Source: Tritrichomonas musculus
Lineage: Eukaryota > Parabasalia > Tritrichomonadida > Tritrichomonadidae
DNA length: 64,000 nt
NCBI GenBank assembly: GCA_039105265.1
Contig: JAPFFF010000017.1
Location: 1,984,001-2,048,000, forward strand
Reading direction: 5' to 3'
Part shown: positions 50,801-59,100 of the stretch, one piece after another
Numbering within the stretch: position 1 is the first letter of the stretch
Layout: each line of letters starts with the position of its first letter
The notes under the pieces: generated by a model
What the model was told of the DNA's origin: nothing
Database searches by the model: none
Seen by the model: only the letters and a program-made list of their open reading frames with translations
Made by a program: the position numbers and the translations under genes

Positions 50801-52249
50801 TTGACCTGGTTGCATTTGTTGACCTGGAGGCATTTGTTGACCTGGTTGCATTGGTCTTTGTTGTGGATGCATTTGTTGACCTGGAGGCATTTGTTGACCT
50901 GGTTGCATTGGTCTTTGCTGTGGATGCATTTGTTGACCTGGAGGCATTTGTTGGCCTGGTTGCATTGGTCTTTGTTGTGGATGCATTTGTTGGCCTGGTG
51001 GCATCTGTTGGCCTGGTTGCATTGGTCTTTGTTGCTGATACATTTGTTGACCTGGTTGCATTGGTCTTTGTTGTTGATACATTTGTTGACCTGGTGGCAT
51101 CTGTTGGCCTGGTTGCATTGGTCTTTGTTGTGGATGCATTTGTTGGCCTGGTTGCATTGGTCTTTGTTGTTGGTGCATTTGTTGGCCTGGTGGCATCTGT
51201 TGGCCTGGTTGCATTGGCCTTTGCTGTTGATACATTTGTTGGCCTGGTTGCATTGGTCTTTGTTGTTGATACATTTGTTGGCCTGGTTGCATTGGTCTTT
51301 GTTGTTGATACATTTGTTGACCTGGCTGCATTGGTCTTTGTTGTTGATACATTTGTTGGCCTGGTTGCATTTGTTGGCCTGGTTGCATTTGTTGGCCTGG
51401 TTGCATTTGTTGGCTTGGTTGCATTTGTTGGCTTGGTTGCATTTGTTGGCCTGGTTGCATTTGTTGGCCTGGTTGCATTTGTTGGCCTGGTTGCATTTGT
51501 TGGCCTGGTTGCATTTGTTGGCCTGGTTGCGTTTGTTGGCCTGGTTGCATTTGTTGGCCTGGTTGCATTTGTTGGCCTTGTTGCATTTGTTGACCTTGTT
51601 GCATTTGTTGGCCTGGTTGAATTGGTTGAGCCGGTTGTTGTAATGTTTCATGAAGTTGTGAATTTAAAGTTTCATTGGTAGTTACAGGATTTTCTGCTAA
51701 AGTCTGTGATTGAGGAGAAGCAGCATTTGTTGAAGGTGATGTAACTTCATTTGATTGTAACGATTTTTCATGTACTTGTTCTATTGGACTATTTTCATTT
51801 GGTTTTGGAGTTTCATTTGTTAGAGTTTTAGGCGGGGGTGGAGGTGGTGGAGGAGGTGGAGGCGGTGGAGGCGGTGGCGGAACTTCGTTTGTTGATATTG
51901 GTGTTGAAGCTTCAATATTTGCGGGTGGAGCTTCGTTTGATGAAGTTGGTGTATTTTGATTTGTTGATGAATTTTCTTGTTCCTTATCTTTCGATGGTCC
52001 TTCGTTTGATGGAGTTTTTTTCATTTTAGCAAAACGTGCTAATAATAAATCATTGAGACTCATTTGTTCTGGTTTTGGTGGTGGAGGTGCCTCCTTTTTG
52101 GGGCGATTTCGTGGAAGCCCAAAAGGGTTATCGTTTGTTGTAGAACTTGGTGGTGGTGGTGGAGGTGGTGGAGGTGGTGGAGGTGGTGGAGGTGGTGGTG
52201 GTGGAGGTGGAGGAGGAACGCTTGCATCTAACCCTTCATTAAAGCTCAT
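47876..52249 (-). CDS. polyproline / Q-P-G repeat protein with C-terminal MyTH4-RhoGAP
   Basis: 1457 residues. Residues 11-34 are polyproline, with further polyproline runs near 125-142, 735-750, 770-785 and 830-845: potential profilin and SH3/WW ligands. Residues ~205-630 are a minisatellite of QPGQQM and QQRPMQPGQQM(H/Y/P) units. Residues ~1110-1235 look like MyTH4 (LLQGDSIKLVEILNQD..YAQLIKYTRSCPNDNTAITGWKLFTVISSLFYPTDALKPYVFAHM). Residues ~1250-1420 look like RhoGAP (SLYEIFWAQKHHYPNLPVPLPLHLIIRSLIRLG at its start). MyTH4-RhoGAP is the ARHGAP39/Vilse arrangement, which links microtubule binding to Rac/Cdc42 control. The arginine-finger motif TEGIFR reads TENPFA, so GAP catalysis is doubtful. 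A WH2-like stretch (LNDLLLARFAKMKK) near residue 65 might bind actin. Confidence 0.8.
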   Translation of the reverse strand: MSFNEGLDASVPPPPPPPPPPPPPPPPPPPPPPPSSTTNDNPFGLPRNRPKKEAPPPPKPEQMSLNDLLLARFAKMKKTPSNEGPSKDKEQENSSTNQNTPTSSNEAPPANIEASTPISTNEVPPPPPPPPPPPPPPPPPKTLTNETPKPNENSPIEQVHEKSLQSNEVTSPSTNAASPQSQTLAENPVTTNETLNSQLHETLQQPAQPIQPGQQMQQGQQMQQGQQMQPGQQMQPGQQTQPGQQMQPGQQMQPGQQMQPGQQMQPGQQMQPSQQMQPSQQMQPGQQMQPGQQMQPGQQMYQQQRPMQPGQQMYQQQRPMQPGQQMYQQQRPMQPGQQMYQQQRPMQPGQQMPPGQQMHQQQRPMQPGQQMHPQQRPMQPGQQMPPGQQMYQQQRPMQPGQQMYQQQRPMQPGQQMPPGQQMHPQQRPMQPGQQMPPGQQMHPQQRPMQPGQQMPPGQQMHPQQRPMQPGQQMPPGQQMQPGQQMHPQQRPMQPGQQMPPGQQMQPGQQMHPQQRPMQPGQQMQPGQQMHPQQRPMQPGQQMPPGQQMQPGQQMHPQQRPMQPGQQMHPQQRPMQPGQQMYQQQRPMQPGQHMPPGQQRPMQPGQQMLPGQQMQPQPRPIQQGQQAPSQQIQRPKSMQPAQATVIPQGTQAYVVRQGPAQGPPTRQAPGQPTRQAPGQPIRQAPGQPLRQPHPMNSPPPGVQPSKSGDIRPIQSPLIHSETPTTAEQHPTDNVPPPPPPPPPPPPPPPPPAAPASPSPQAPQTSEPPAPQTVEPPPPPPPPPPPPPAAPASPSPQEPQTPASPEQQTFEPLPQYPTDTDLPDNTAIPPPPPPPPPPPPPPSSSSPQPYTVQTQESVPSIPENTIPESLPPQIESAEHPIEQPTQQPAQQPVNNVPSAPAPRESHQVQSDSQEVYNGPPPIRIPQSDIPIGLEQLAEYTQIEVEKDLKLPPMSRYFIKQPFTEELTRKGHCRSSLLLKDPINFDEKPKEQEKTEEEEEYKHAVPDQSNIDKPLSEDVDIGAPYPEAVLKTSVDCRERLCIEFNLSRTSDQETITEFLTNNYSFDSFGKLSFRKFKIKGKFRKFETVESLANYSEEPLYKPLLQDVDENKKKAGLDISNSILQGDSIKLVEILNQDHDLIDETYAQLIKYTRSCPNDNTAITGWKLFTVISSLFYPTDALKPYVFAHMYLNGFINNSAPIRHFAKFSFIRLSDRLLSKTQKNEEDHEVIKRIPYATFYNLSMFNTSLYEIFWAQKHHYPNLPVPLPLHLIIRSLIRLGIFETENPFATFKKFHDKRFIPQLVANLPQDVHALQKFEVNPDVPEDQKLQIVLALLKYWIQSLADTIVPFSYLEKFIELAELKRYPAIIVSLTSVNQRTFAYLIGFFRDVISHEDKNHVTKEVISDNFGKLFVYKETEEVDELIQRKLYRTCPLFCEYALHNLDSKDLYPLNPAYLSYRDY
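50350..51630. repeat. coding minisatellite (18-bp and 33-bp units)
   Basis: About 1.3 kb of tandem units. On the plus strand, ATTTGTTGGCCTGGTTGC (18 bp) predominates at 51360-51630, and longer units with GGTCTTTGTTG spacers make up 50440-51360. All units are multiples of three and encode Q-P-G-Q-Q-M hexapeptides. High identity between neighbours suggests recent slippage or gene conversion. Confidence 0.9.
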
Positions 52250-53338
52250 TTTATAAAACTTTTCTTTTAAATTGTATTTAACCGTTTTGAATTATAAATT
52301 CTAAAAATATCTTTATCTTTAAAATAAATAGTGCTATAATAATACAATTTAAAGTAATATAGTAACATTTATTATCAAAATCGTAGTGCATAACATTAAA
52401 GAGAAAATATATATTATATTCCATAATACAATTAAAAAAAATTATTTTTTTTCTTAACAAATTATTTTGAAATAAATCAATATAAAGTCATTGGTTTTAA
52501 AAAGAGAAATTATCTTATTCATTACAATTAACATTAAATTATTAAAAAATTTGGGATGGATAAAATGGTAATAGAAATTGTACAGTAGTATTTGAAATTC
52601 ATCAAGAAAATTTAAAAAAAAAAAATCATATCATTTTTTTAATCAAAAGAAATTGAATTGCTTTGAAATTTTCAATATTTATTTAAATTTAATACCATGA
52701 ATTTACTAGTGATATATTATATTTTTATGTTTTTTCTAAAATAATTTATTATTAAATTATTTAGTTCTGTTTTTAATGGTTTTTTAATTTGTTTTTTTAA
52801 TTTGTTTTTTGAGATAAAAAAGAAATATTTAATTGTTTTTTGTTTTTTGATAATTTTATTGTTTTTTCATCAAAGAATTTTTATTGTCTGACAAAAAATT
52901 TTTTCTATGAATTCAAAATAAAATTATAAAAAAACTTATATAGATAAATAAAAAGATGATAAAAATATTTATTGTGTAATGTCATAACAAAATTGTAAAT
53001 ATTTATTCTTTTTGTAGTAATTTTCAAGCATAATTTATGTGTAAAGAAGTAATATGGTGATCAGTGCATGTTAACTTGGAATATTTGATTAAATTGATTG
53101 TGAAAAAATATCATTAAAGAATGAAATGATTACTTGTAAGAAATCAATTGCAGTAAGCTGTCACTTAATATTATTTGATTTGGACATTCATATCATTTAT
53201 ATGAGAGAAAAAGGTATGACTAAAAATGCTCAAATAGATTTGGATACCATGTTAAAAAAACTGTTAAAAATATGAGCGGATCAATGTTCAATTATATTCC
53301 ATTCTAATTTATATTTTGATTAAAAAGATTAAACAAAT
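52250..53338. other. 1.1 kb AT-rich spacer with one tiny ORF
   Basis: A 49-codon ATG ORF at 53126-53275 on the plus strand (MITCKKSIAVSCHLILFDL...) is preceded by an initiator-like TCATTA at 53111. It matches no family and may be chance. Otherwise T- and A-rich tracts only. Confidence 0.3.
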
Positions 53339-54427
53339 TTATCCTGCTAAATTGGTAGTAGCATGATCACTTGTAAATTCATCTGAAAGTGATTCCATTT
53401 GAATGTCTTTGGTTAAATTATGGGTATTGATTTGTTTTATTTTAAGAGTATTTGAAGAGCTGAGAATGAATTCTGGATATATATATCTTATGTTTTTCTT
53501 CTTTTCTTGAGAAAGGTGTTCTAATTCTTCAATTTGTAAGCTGTTTTCATCGACAACTGCAACAGAACCTGAATTCGCGTTACCGCAATAATCAATTGAA
53601 CTGAAAATAGTAAGAACTTCACCTTTATCATCAAATGGATAGTCATAACCATATGGCATCATTTCATGAGAACGAACCAAAAGTATCAAATGATCACACT
53701 TTTCTTCAAGAAACTCTTTTGCAGCATCAAATCCATATAGTTTGCCTATTGTTCTTGGGCTTTCTGAATAGCGGCTAATTGAGTTTGATGGATCGCTCCA
53801 TAATAAATCATTAATCATATCTGGAAACGGTTCTTTCAATGGTTTTTTTAAGTTTTTATCATTATTCACTTCATCTATTGTTTTAAAAAGTGGAGAAATT
53901 CCTCCATGAACGCAAAAAATTCTGAAATTCAGCTCAATGGCGATTGACAAGTAATCAAAACTTTTGATAATTGCTTCGTATACGGATTTTGAAAATTTTT
54001 TCACGCATTCTGTCTTAAACCCATTAACAGATGCCATTGAATCGCATTCATGATTTCCGCGTAATAAGAATATATTCATTGGATATAGAATTTTAAGTGA
54101 ATATAGGAAAATAATTAATTCTGATGAAAATTTTCCACGATCTATATAATCTCCAAGGAAAATATAGGATGATTGTGGCGGATAATTAAAATGATTGAAT
54201 ATTCTCAAAAGGGAATCGATATTTCCGTGCAAATCACCGACTATTATGAATTTTCCACGGAGAGGAATGATCTGAGGTTCTTTAACCAATGCTTTTGAAA
54301 CGCGAGAACATAAAGATATAATTTGATTCTCTGTCAATGATATCTTTATTTTGCTTTCTCTCTTGGTACAAGCTGTAATAATTTCTTCTAAAGTATTGTG
54401 GATATTCGAAGTAGTAATTATAGCCAT
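53339..54427 (-). CDS. PPP-family serine/threonine protein phosphatase
   Basis: 362 residues with all PPP catalytic motifs: GDLHGN (about 68), GDYIDRG (about 95), RGNHE (about 122), LLWSDP (about 208), HGGISP (about 174) and the C-terminal RSHE...GEVLTIFSSIDYCG. These supply the two-metal site and the catalytic His. The order and spacing are those of PP1/PP2A-type enzymes, though the sequence is divergent from classical PP1 (IDYCGNANSG instead of PNYCGEFDN). An N-terminal ~45 residues and a C-terminal ~60-residue tail (HLSQEKKKNIRYIY...) are likely regulatory. Trichomonads have many such PPP genes. An initiator-like TCATTA lies upstream. Confidence 0.93.
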   Translation of the reverse strand: MAIITTSNIHNTLEEIITACTKRESKIKISLTENQIISLCSRVSKALVKEPQIIPLRGKFIIVGDLHGNIDSLLRIFNHFNYPPQSSYIFLGDYIDRGKFSSELIIFLYSLKILYPMNIFLLRGNHECDSMASVNGFKTECVKKFSKSVYEAIIKSFDYLSIAIELNFRIFCVHGGISPLFKTIDEVNNDKNLKKPLKEPFPDMINDLLWSDPSNSISRYSESPRTIGKLYGFDAAKEFLEEKCDHLILLVRSHEMMPYGYDYPFDDKGEVLTIFSSIDYCGNANSGSVAVVDENSLQIEELEHLSQEKKKNIRYIYPEFILSSSNTLKIKQINTHNLTKDIQMESLSDEFTSDHATTNLAG

Positions 54428-54436
54428 TATTATTAA

Positions 54437-54442
54437 TAATGA
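54437..54442 (-). promoter_or_regulatory. initiator-like TCATTA of the phosphatase gene
   Basis: On the minus strand TCATTA lies about 10-15 bases before the ATG at 54427 and fits TCAYW. This implies a very short leader. Confidence 0.4.
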
Positions 54443-55034
54443 AATGTAAAAAAAAATTGAATGAAATATTGAATACTAATGATGACATTGAATTTGAAAA
54501 TTTCTTGATTTTATATTAAGAACTTTTTGATTTAACTTAAAAATTTTAAATAATCTCGTTAAAAAGTTTTCTCACAAAATTTTTTTTATCAAGCCAAAGC
54601 CTCTGAAATTTTTCTAAAAAATATTTTATAATTCTGAAAGCTTTTTGTACTATTATGAATCAAGGAACAAATACATATATATTCTTTTGTTTAATTTGCA
54701 ATTTATGTATATGAGCAGTATTACAAATAAATTTCTTAGTAATATACATTTATTTCCAATTTTTCAGCAATTAATAAAATATCAAATTTGGATTACCATT
54801 TAATAATGTATTTTTAATACAAATATCTCATTAACATCCTAAAATCCATAATTAAATGATTATTCTTAAATCTTATACTAATAACAAATGATCAAATGGA
54901 AAGCTCAATAACAAAGTATTTCAATATGCATTAATTACCATCAAATATCCTGTTTTAGTGAATTGAATATTAAAAACAATAATAATAATATATTTATTCA
55001 TTTATAATATAATAATAAAAAAGAAAGAAAGAAG
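54443..55034. other. ~600-bp AT-rich spacer
   Basis: Upstream of the phosphatase gene and downstream of the nucleoporin gene. Short A/T microsatellites and a GAAA run at 55020-55034. No gene was seen. Confidence 0.5.
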
Positions 55035-57701
55035 TTACAAATCATTAATGTCAGTGAAAGACTGTTCCAAGAAGCAATGTTTCAAATTTGCTCTAATGAT
55101 ATTTGCATCTTCAAAATTATTTCTAGAATCAAGTTCCAATGTAATTTCACATAAAACGTCGGCCAAATCCTCTCTTATTTCTCTGTTTATAGGTCCAGCT
55201 CTATTCAGTACATTCTTAATAAAATTAACTCCATCACGATATTTCCCACTTCTCCATAATTCACAAAGAACCTGGAAAATATAGAAATTATCTATTTCGC
55301 AATCGAACATAAAATCAAAAGCGTCTTCTTTTTTCAAGTTATAAATTTCGTGAGCAATTTCAGATGGAGTAAAAACTATACATTCTTTTAAAAATTCTTT
55401 GACTTCGTTTTGATCGGCCTCCTTCAAAAAGTTATCAAGAACATCAAATCTTTTTTCTCCAAAAATGTCCATCACTTTCAAAGCGAGTCTGTATTCATGA
55501 TTATTAAGAAGGACCTCGTTGATATCAATAACATCTAAAGCAAATAAGTTCTGGCTCTCGTTTGGATGACTCAAAAGGAATTCTTTCAATATTTCTGCGC
55601 AACGTTTTAATTTGAGGGCTTTTTCATCGTTGCTGAAAAGATTTAGTGCTTTATTTAAAAATTCTATTCGCTCTTCAATTGTATAATTATTATTTTCATC
55701 AACAGCCTCTAATGAAGCTTTTTCTATGTAAATGTTGAATGCTTCTCTTTTGAATTCCGCTTTTTGACTGCTTTTACTAATAAGAACGGTTGGAAGTAGC
55801 CGTGATCCCATATTTTTCATTTCGCTAATCATGTCAGGATAGAAGAATTCTGTTATTCTATCTTCTGGGCAATTTTCTTCTAGGAATTCAAGTATGTATG
55901 TTTGAAAAACTTTGATTGACATATTCAATGAATATTTAAATGCTGAAATTGCTTTCTTTTGGCATTCTTCAGGAGCTTCTCTATCTTTTCCAACTGCCAA
56001 ATTTAATAATGGTGTCAATTGTTTATAAATATTCGATCGAAGATGATATGCATATATTTCTTGCTCATCTCTCCATGGAAAGTTTGCGTTCTCAAATGCA
56101 AGTGCTTTGTCATCTGAAAGAACAGAATCCGCCCATTGAATAACGCATTCAATAAGTTCCCTATAGAAACCACTTTCAAACATGAACTGGCAAAGAAATG
56201 GATAGCATGGCGGTAATTTCTTGTATGATGTAATAATTGATAAAGCTTCATTTGCTGCTCCATCATTTCCAAGTCTCGCTTTTTCAATTAATTGGGCAAG
56301 TCCTTCTTCTGGAAGAGAGAATTCAAGTTGATTTTTATTTCTGGTCTCAAATGATATGAGACGAAGTAATGAAAAACGGTTGTTGCGGTCAATAGTGAAG
56401 AAATCAGAGAGGCAAGTGTTGCTGATGTATTTTTCAGCTTTGGAGCCTTTTAGAACTTTAGTATCATCAATAATTGTGAGAACATAAGTGCTCAAAATCG
56501 ATAGGAATTCAAAATCTGAATTAACAAAACTATTCAATTCTTCAATTAACCAGCTGTTTTGATTGTTGCTATCATCATCAATTTCCATGATCGATTTGTC
56601 CCAAAATTTATTTATAATGTTGCAAAACCTCCAAATTTCTTCTCTTTCATCCGTTACTTTTTCTGTGATTGTGTAAATTCCTGAAGAACTGAAAATTTTG
56701 AAATCTGACGTCGTTGCACCTATTGAATGGATACCGCCTAAATCACGATTAATTGTATATACTGGAGAACTGCCAAATCTGGCTGTTAAAAGAGAGTCAA
56801 ACTGAGCTCTGTCATTATCAACAGCAACTAAAACTCCATGATCAAAAAGAGCTGTTTGAAATTGTCGGCGGCCAATTAATTCGCATTCTGAATTGAGTGT
56901 TAGTTTGTATTTTTGGTAAGTAAATGAATAAAGAATGGCATTGCTGTCGATGGCCAATATTTCATCTCCACTTGGGCACCAGATATTTAAAATATTTTTG
57001 ATCTCAGTAAAAGAAGCAAGCCTTGAAAACCCATTTGGGCACCATACAGATGAAATGATGCTAGGCTCTTTATTTTCGAAAACTGAAATGTTGCTATTTA
57101 AAGTAAGAGCAACAAAATAATTTTGAGTACGAATAATTTGGATAACAGGATCATCTTCTTTAAGTGTGAAAATGCCAGAAATTGATACACTACATTTTTT
57201 AGGGTTGATAGTGATCTTTCGTAATGAGCCATCATTACAGCCAGCAATTCCATATTTAATTGTTGTAATACTAATATTTTCTGGTGTTGAGTATTTGGTT
57301 CGAAGAGGTTGAATTTCTGAATCAGTAACATTAAAAATCGAAATACCAGTATTATAAGCTGCAATTAAATATCCATCAACAAGGCCAACGCAAACAACTG
57401 GAGATGTAATTGGAGAACTTTTGATACTAGATAAATCCCAGGGAAATATAAAAAGAGAGTACATATTTGCTGCCCAAAAGCTCGAAATTTCTTGAATCCA
57501 TCCAGAAACAATGCTCCCTTCATGCGAGAGATTGTAAAGGTCATCTGGATAATTGCTGAGAACTCGAGTATATATAAAATGTTCGTTTGGAGCGGTTAAA
57601 AATGGAGATTTTTCTGGTGGATTCGGACTTCTGATTGATCTAATTGTTTCTTCAACTTTTTGACACATTTGATTTGGTGGAGTTTCATCGAAAGCAGTCA
57701 T
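55035..57701 (-). CDS. Nup155/Nup170-family nucleoporin
   Basis: 888 residues. The N-terminal half (about 50-430) fits the Nup155 beta-propeller: PDDLYNLSHEGSIVSGWIQEISSFWAANMYSLFIFPWD, then VVCVGLVDGYLIAAYNTGISIFNV and IKYGIAGCNDGSLRKI. The pattern of inspection by acidic-aromatic blocks matches the Nup155 N-terminal domain, whose start in other eukaryotes reads LPxxLxxxFxxxxxxxxMGxFPEIxRAWxTIDxxIxxW. The C-terminal half (about 470-888) is an alpha-solenoid, as in Nucleoporin_C. Nup155 belongs to the inner ring of the nuclear pore and touches the membrane. It is shorter than the ~1390-residue human protein. No FG repeats are present, as expected. Confidence 0.75.
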   Translation of the reverse strand: MTAFDETPPNQMCQKVEETIRSIRSPNPPEKSPFLTAPNEHFIYTRVLSNYPDDLYNLSHEGSIVSGWIQEISSFWAANMYSLFIFPWDLSSIKSSPITSPVVCVGLVDGYLIAAYNTGISIFNVTDSEIQPLRTKYSTPENISITTIKYGIAGCNDGSLRKITINPKKCSVSISGIFTLKEDDPVIQIIRTQNYFVALTLNSNISVFENKEPSIISSVWCPNGFSRLASFTEIKNILNIWCPSGDEILAIDSNAILYSFTYQKYKLTLNSECELIGRRQFQTALFDHGVLVAVDNDRAQFDSLLTARFGSSPVYTINRDLGGIHSIGATTSDFKIFSSSGIYTITEKVTDEREEIWRFCNIINKFWDKSIMEIDDDSNNQNSWLIEELNSFVNSDFEFLSILSTYVLTIIDDTKVLKGSKAEKYISNTCLSDFFTIDRNNRFSLLRLISFETRNKNQLEFSLPEEGLAQLIEKARLGNDGAANEALSIITSYKKLPPCYPFLCQFMFESGFYRELIECVIQWADSVLSDDKALAFENANFPWRDEQEIYAYHLRSNIYKQLTPLLNLAVGKDREAPEECQKKAISAFKYSLNMSIKVFQTYILEFLEENCPEDRITEFFYPDMISEMKNMGSRLLPTVLISKSSQKAEFKREAFNIYIEKASLEAVDENNNYTIEERIEFLNKALNLFSNDEKALKLKRCAEILKEFLLSHPNESQNLFALDVIDINEVLLNNHEYRLALKVMDIFGEKRFDVLDNFLKEADQNEVKEFLKECIVFTPSEIAHEIYNLKKEDAFDFMFDCEIDNFYIFQVLCELWRSGKYRDGVNFIKNVLNRAGPINREIREDLADVLCEITLELDSRNNFEDANIIRANLKHCFLEQSFTDINDL

Positions 57702-57860
57702 TATATTTCAAAGATTAGATTTTATTATGACGATCAAATATGATTTAATTTTATGAAAATTTTGAATTTATTTTAATCGACCATTTCTAATTTTAACAAA
57801 ACTATGAAAAAGTTGTTGAAATGAGAAAGAGCAAATTATTTGAATAACAATTGTTATTTA

Positions 57861-58049
57861 TCATTTCTTTTGATGTATAATTGAATTATTTTCTAATGTA
57901 TTTTGTTTTTCACAATAAAATGCTATTATATTCTTTAAGCTAGTGTTCTTAGTTTCTATTGTCTCAATTCTGTTTTTGAGAAAATCTACCAGCTCATTTG
58001 CCTCATCAACAGCAGGACAAGTATTCATTATTTTTGATAATGAAATCAT
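57861..58049 (-). CDS. small coiled-coil protein
   Basis: From the ATG at 58049 it encodes 62 residues, with one amphipathic helix (ANELVDFLKNRIETIETKNTSLKNIIAFY). No family can be named; short coiled-coil subunits of tethering or kinetochore complexes look like this. It lies 160 bp upstream of the Nup155-like gene on the same strand. Being short, it may be spurious. Confidence 0.35.
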   Translation of the reverse strand: MISLSKIMNTCPAVDEANELVDFLKNRIETIETKNTSLKNIIAFYCEKQNTLENNSIIHQKK

Positions 58050-58139
58050 TATTTTCACTCACCAATGCTAATAAATTGGCTTCAAACATATATTTCCTCA
58101 CCGCAGGTATATTAATATATGCTGAATGAAAGTTATATT

Positions 58140-58490
58140 TCACTTAACCGCCAAAAACACCAAATCAAATGTTTTAAGAGGAGTTTCATGTTTAACATAG
58201 TCCGTCTCATATTATTTTGGGATTTTAATCTTAAATTATAGTCTTCTAAATCTGGCCAACATAAAATTCGCCCTGAATAAATGCACACCATTCTTGTGGG
58301 AAATTAAAGTAATATCCATTAAATATATAATACCAGATACTGTTTTCACATAATTAAAAACTTATGGTTTATCAAAAGGTGCTTAAGGCACTCAAAATGT
58401 CTGGCACCATAGTCATCAATAGACAAAAGTGCTGTCCCTAGATCACTTTCGAAGAAATGCTTTGAAATATCAATTCCTAATATGACTTGA
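58140..58490 (-). pseudogene. relic coding fragment, unknown family
   Basis: On the minus strand about 50 codons read QVILGIDISKHFFES...LLSIDDYGARHFECLKHLL before a stop, followed by shorter broken open stretches in other frames down to ~58140. It has protein-like composition but no start. It could be a decayed host gene (a trichomonad ankyrin/BTB-type N-terminus is one guess) or part of the transposon debris next to it. Confidence 0.3.
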
Positions 58491-58587
58491 TAAATTACAA
58501 ATTTTTTTTCCTCAACTGTTTATTTTGGATTTTTCTAAATGCAAAAGAAAAAAGGAATTCTGTTGTTTTTGAGAGATTGGAATGTTA

Positions 58588-58730
58588 TACAGTAAAAAGC
58601 AGCATCCGCCTCTCAAAAAGTTTTGATGAAAATACAAAAAGTCTAACTAATTCACAGAGGATATTCAAAATTTTGAATTAATCTTATCAAAATATAACTT
58701 TTTGAGAAGCGGATGCTGCTTTAAACTGTA
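58588..58730. mobile_element. TA-flanked MITE (58590-58728), Tc1/mariner-like
   Basis: A 139-bp element with terminal inverted repeats: 30 of the first 33 bases (start CAGTAAAAAGCAGC) match the inverted other end (CAGTTTAAAGCAGC). It is flanked by TA on both sides, as expected for a Tc1/mariner-type insertion. It is non-coding. Outside it, the 16-base direct repeat TTTGAGAGATTGGAAT occurs on the left (58568-58583); a 15-base match to it lies on the right (58738-58752). Confidence 0.85.
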
Positions 58731-58996
58731 TATCATTTGAGAGATTGGAATAGCTTTGAAAATGGTGTCAAGAAGTATACAATTTATTAAGAGTGAGTGT
58801 GATTCAAGCAAGGATTTGGCAATTGGACATATACATATACCTCCAACAATGTAGCTCTTTTCTTGAGTTGGTGGATTTCTGGTTTGCCTTTTCTTAGTTC
58901 ATGACTCTCATAATTCACGAAATAAATATCCAATCTTTTTTTTTTTCAATTGTTCTACATTTCCGACTGATTTAATTTTTTTGGCAAATAAAATGA

Positions 58997-59030
58997 AATA
59001 AACAAGTTTATTTAAATAAACTTATTTATT
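58997..59030. repeat. 34-bp near-perfect palindrome
   Basis: Centred at TTTAAA (59011-59016), 16 of 17 base pairs match. It lies just beyond the 3' end of the dead mariner transposase and could be a collapsed element end or a cruciform-prone AT palindrome. Confidence 0.6.
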
Positions 59031-59100
59031 GTTAATGTGTAAGTGTAGCATCTCAATTCATAATAAGTCGTAAAATAAATTAATAATAAATATTAAATGT

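Noticed and set aside
50290-51681. Alternative-frame ORFs over the QPG minisatellite
   Set aside because: Same repeat artefact; only the minus-strand frame joins to recognisable domains on both sides.
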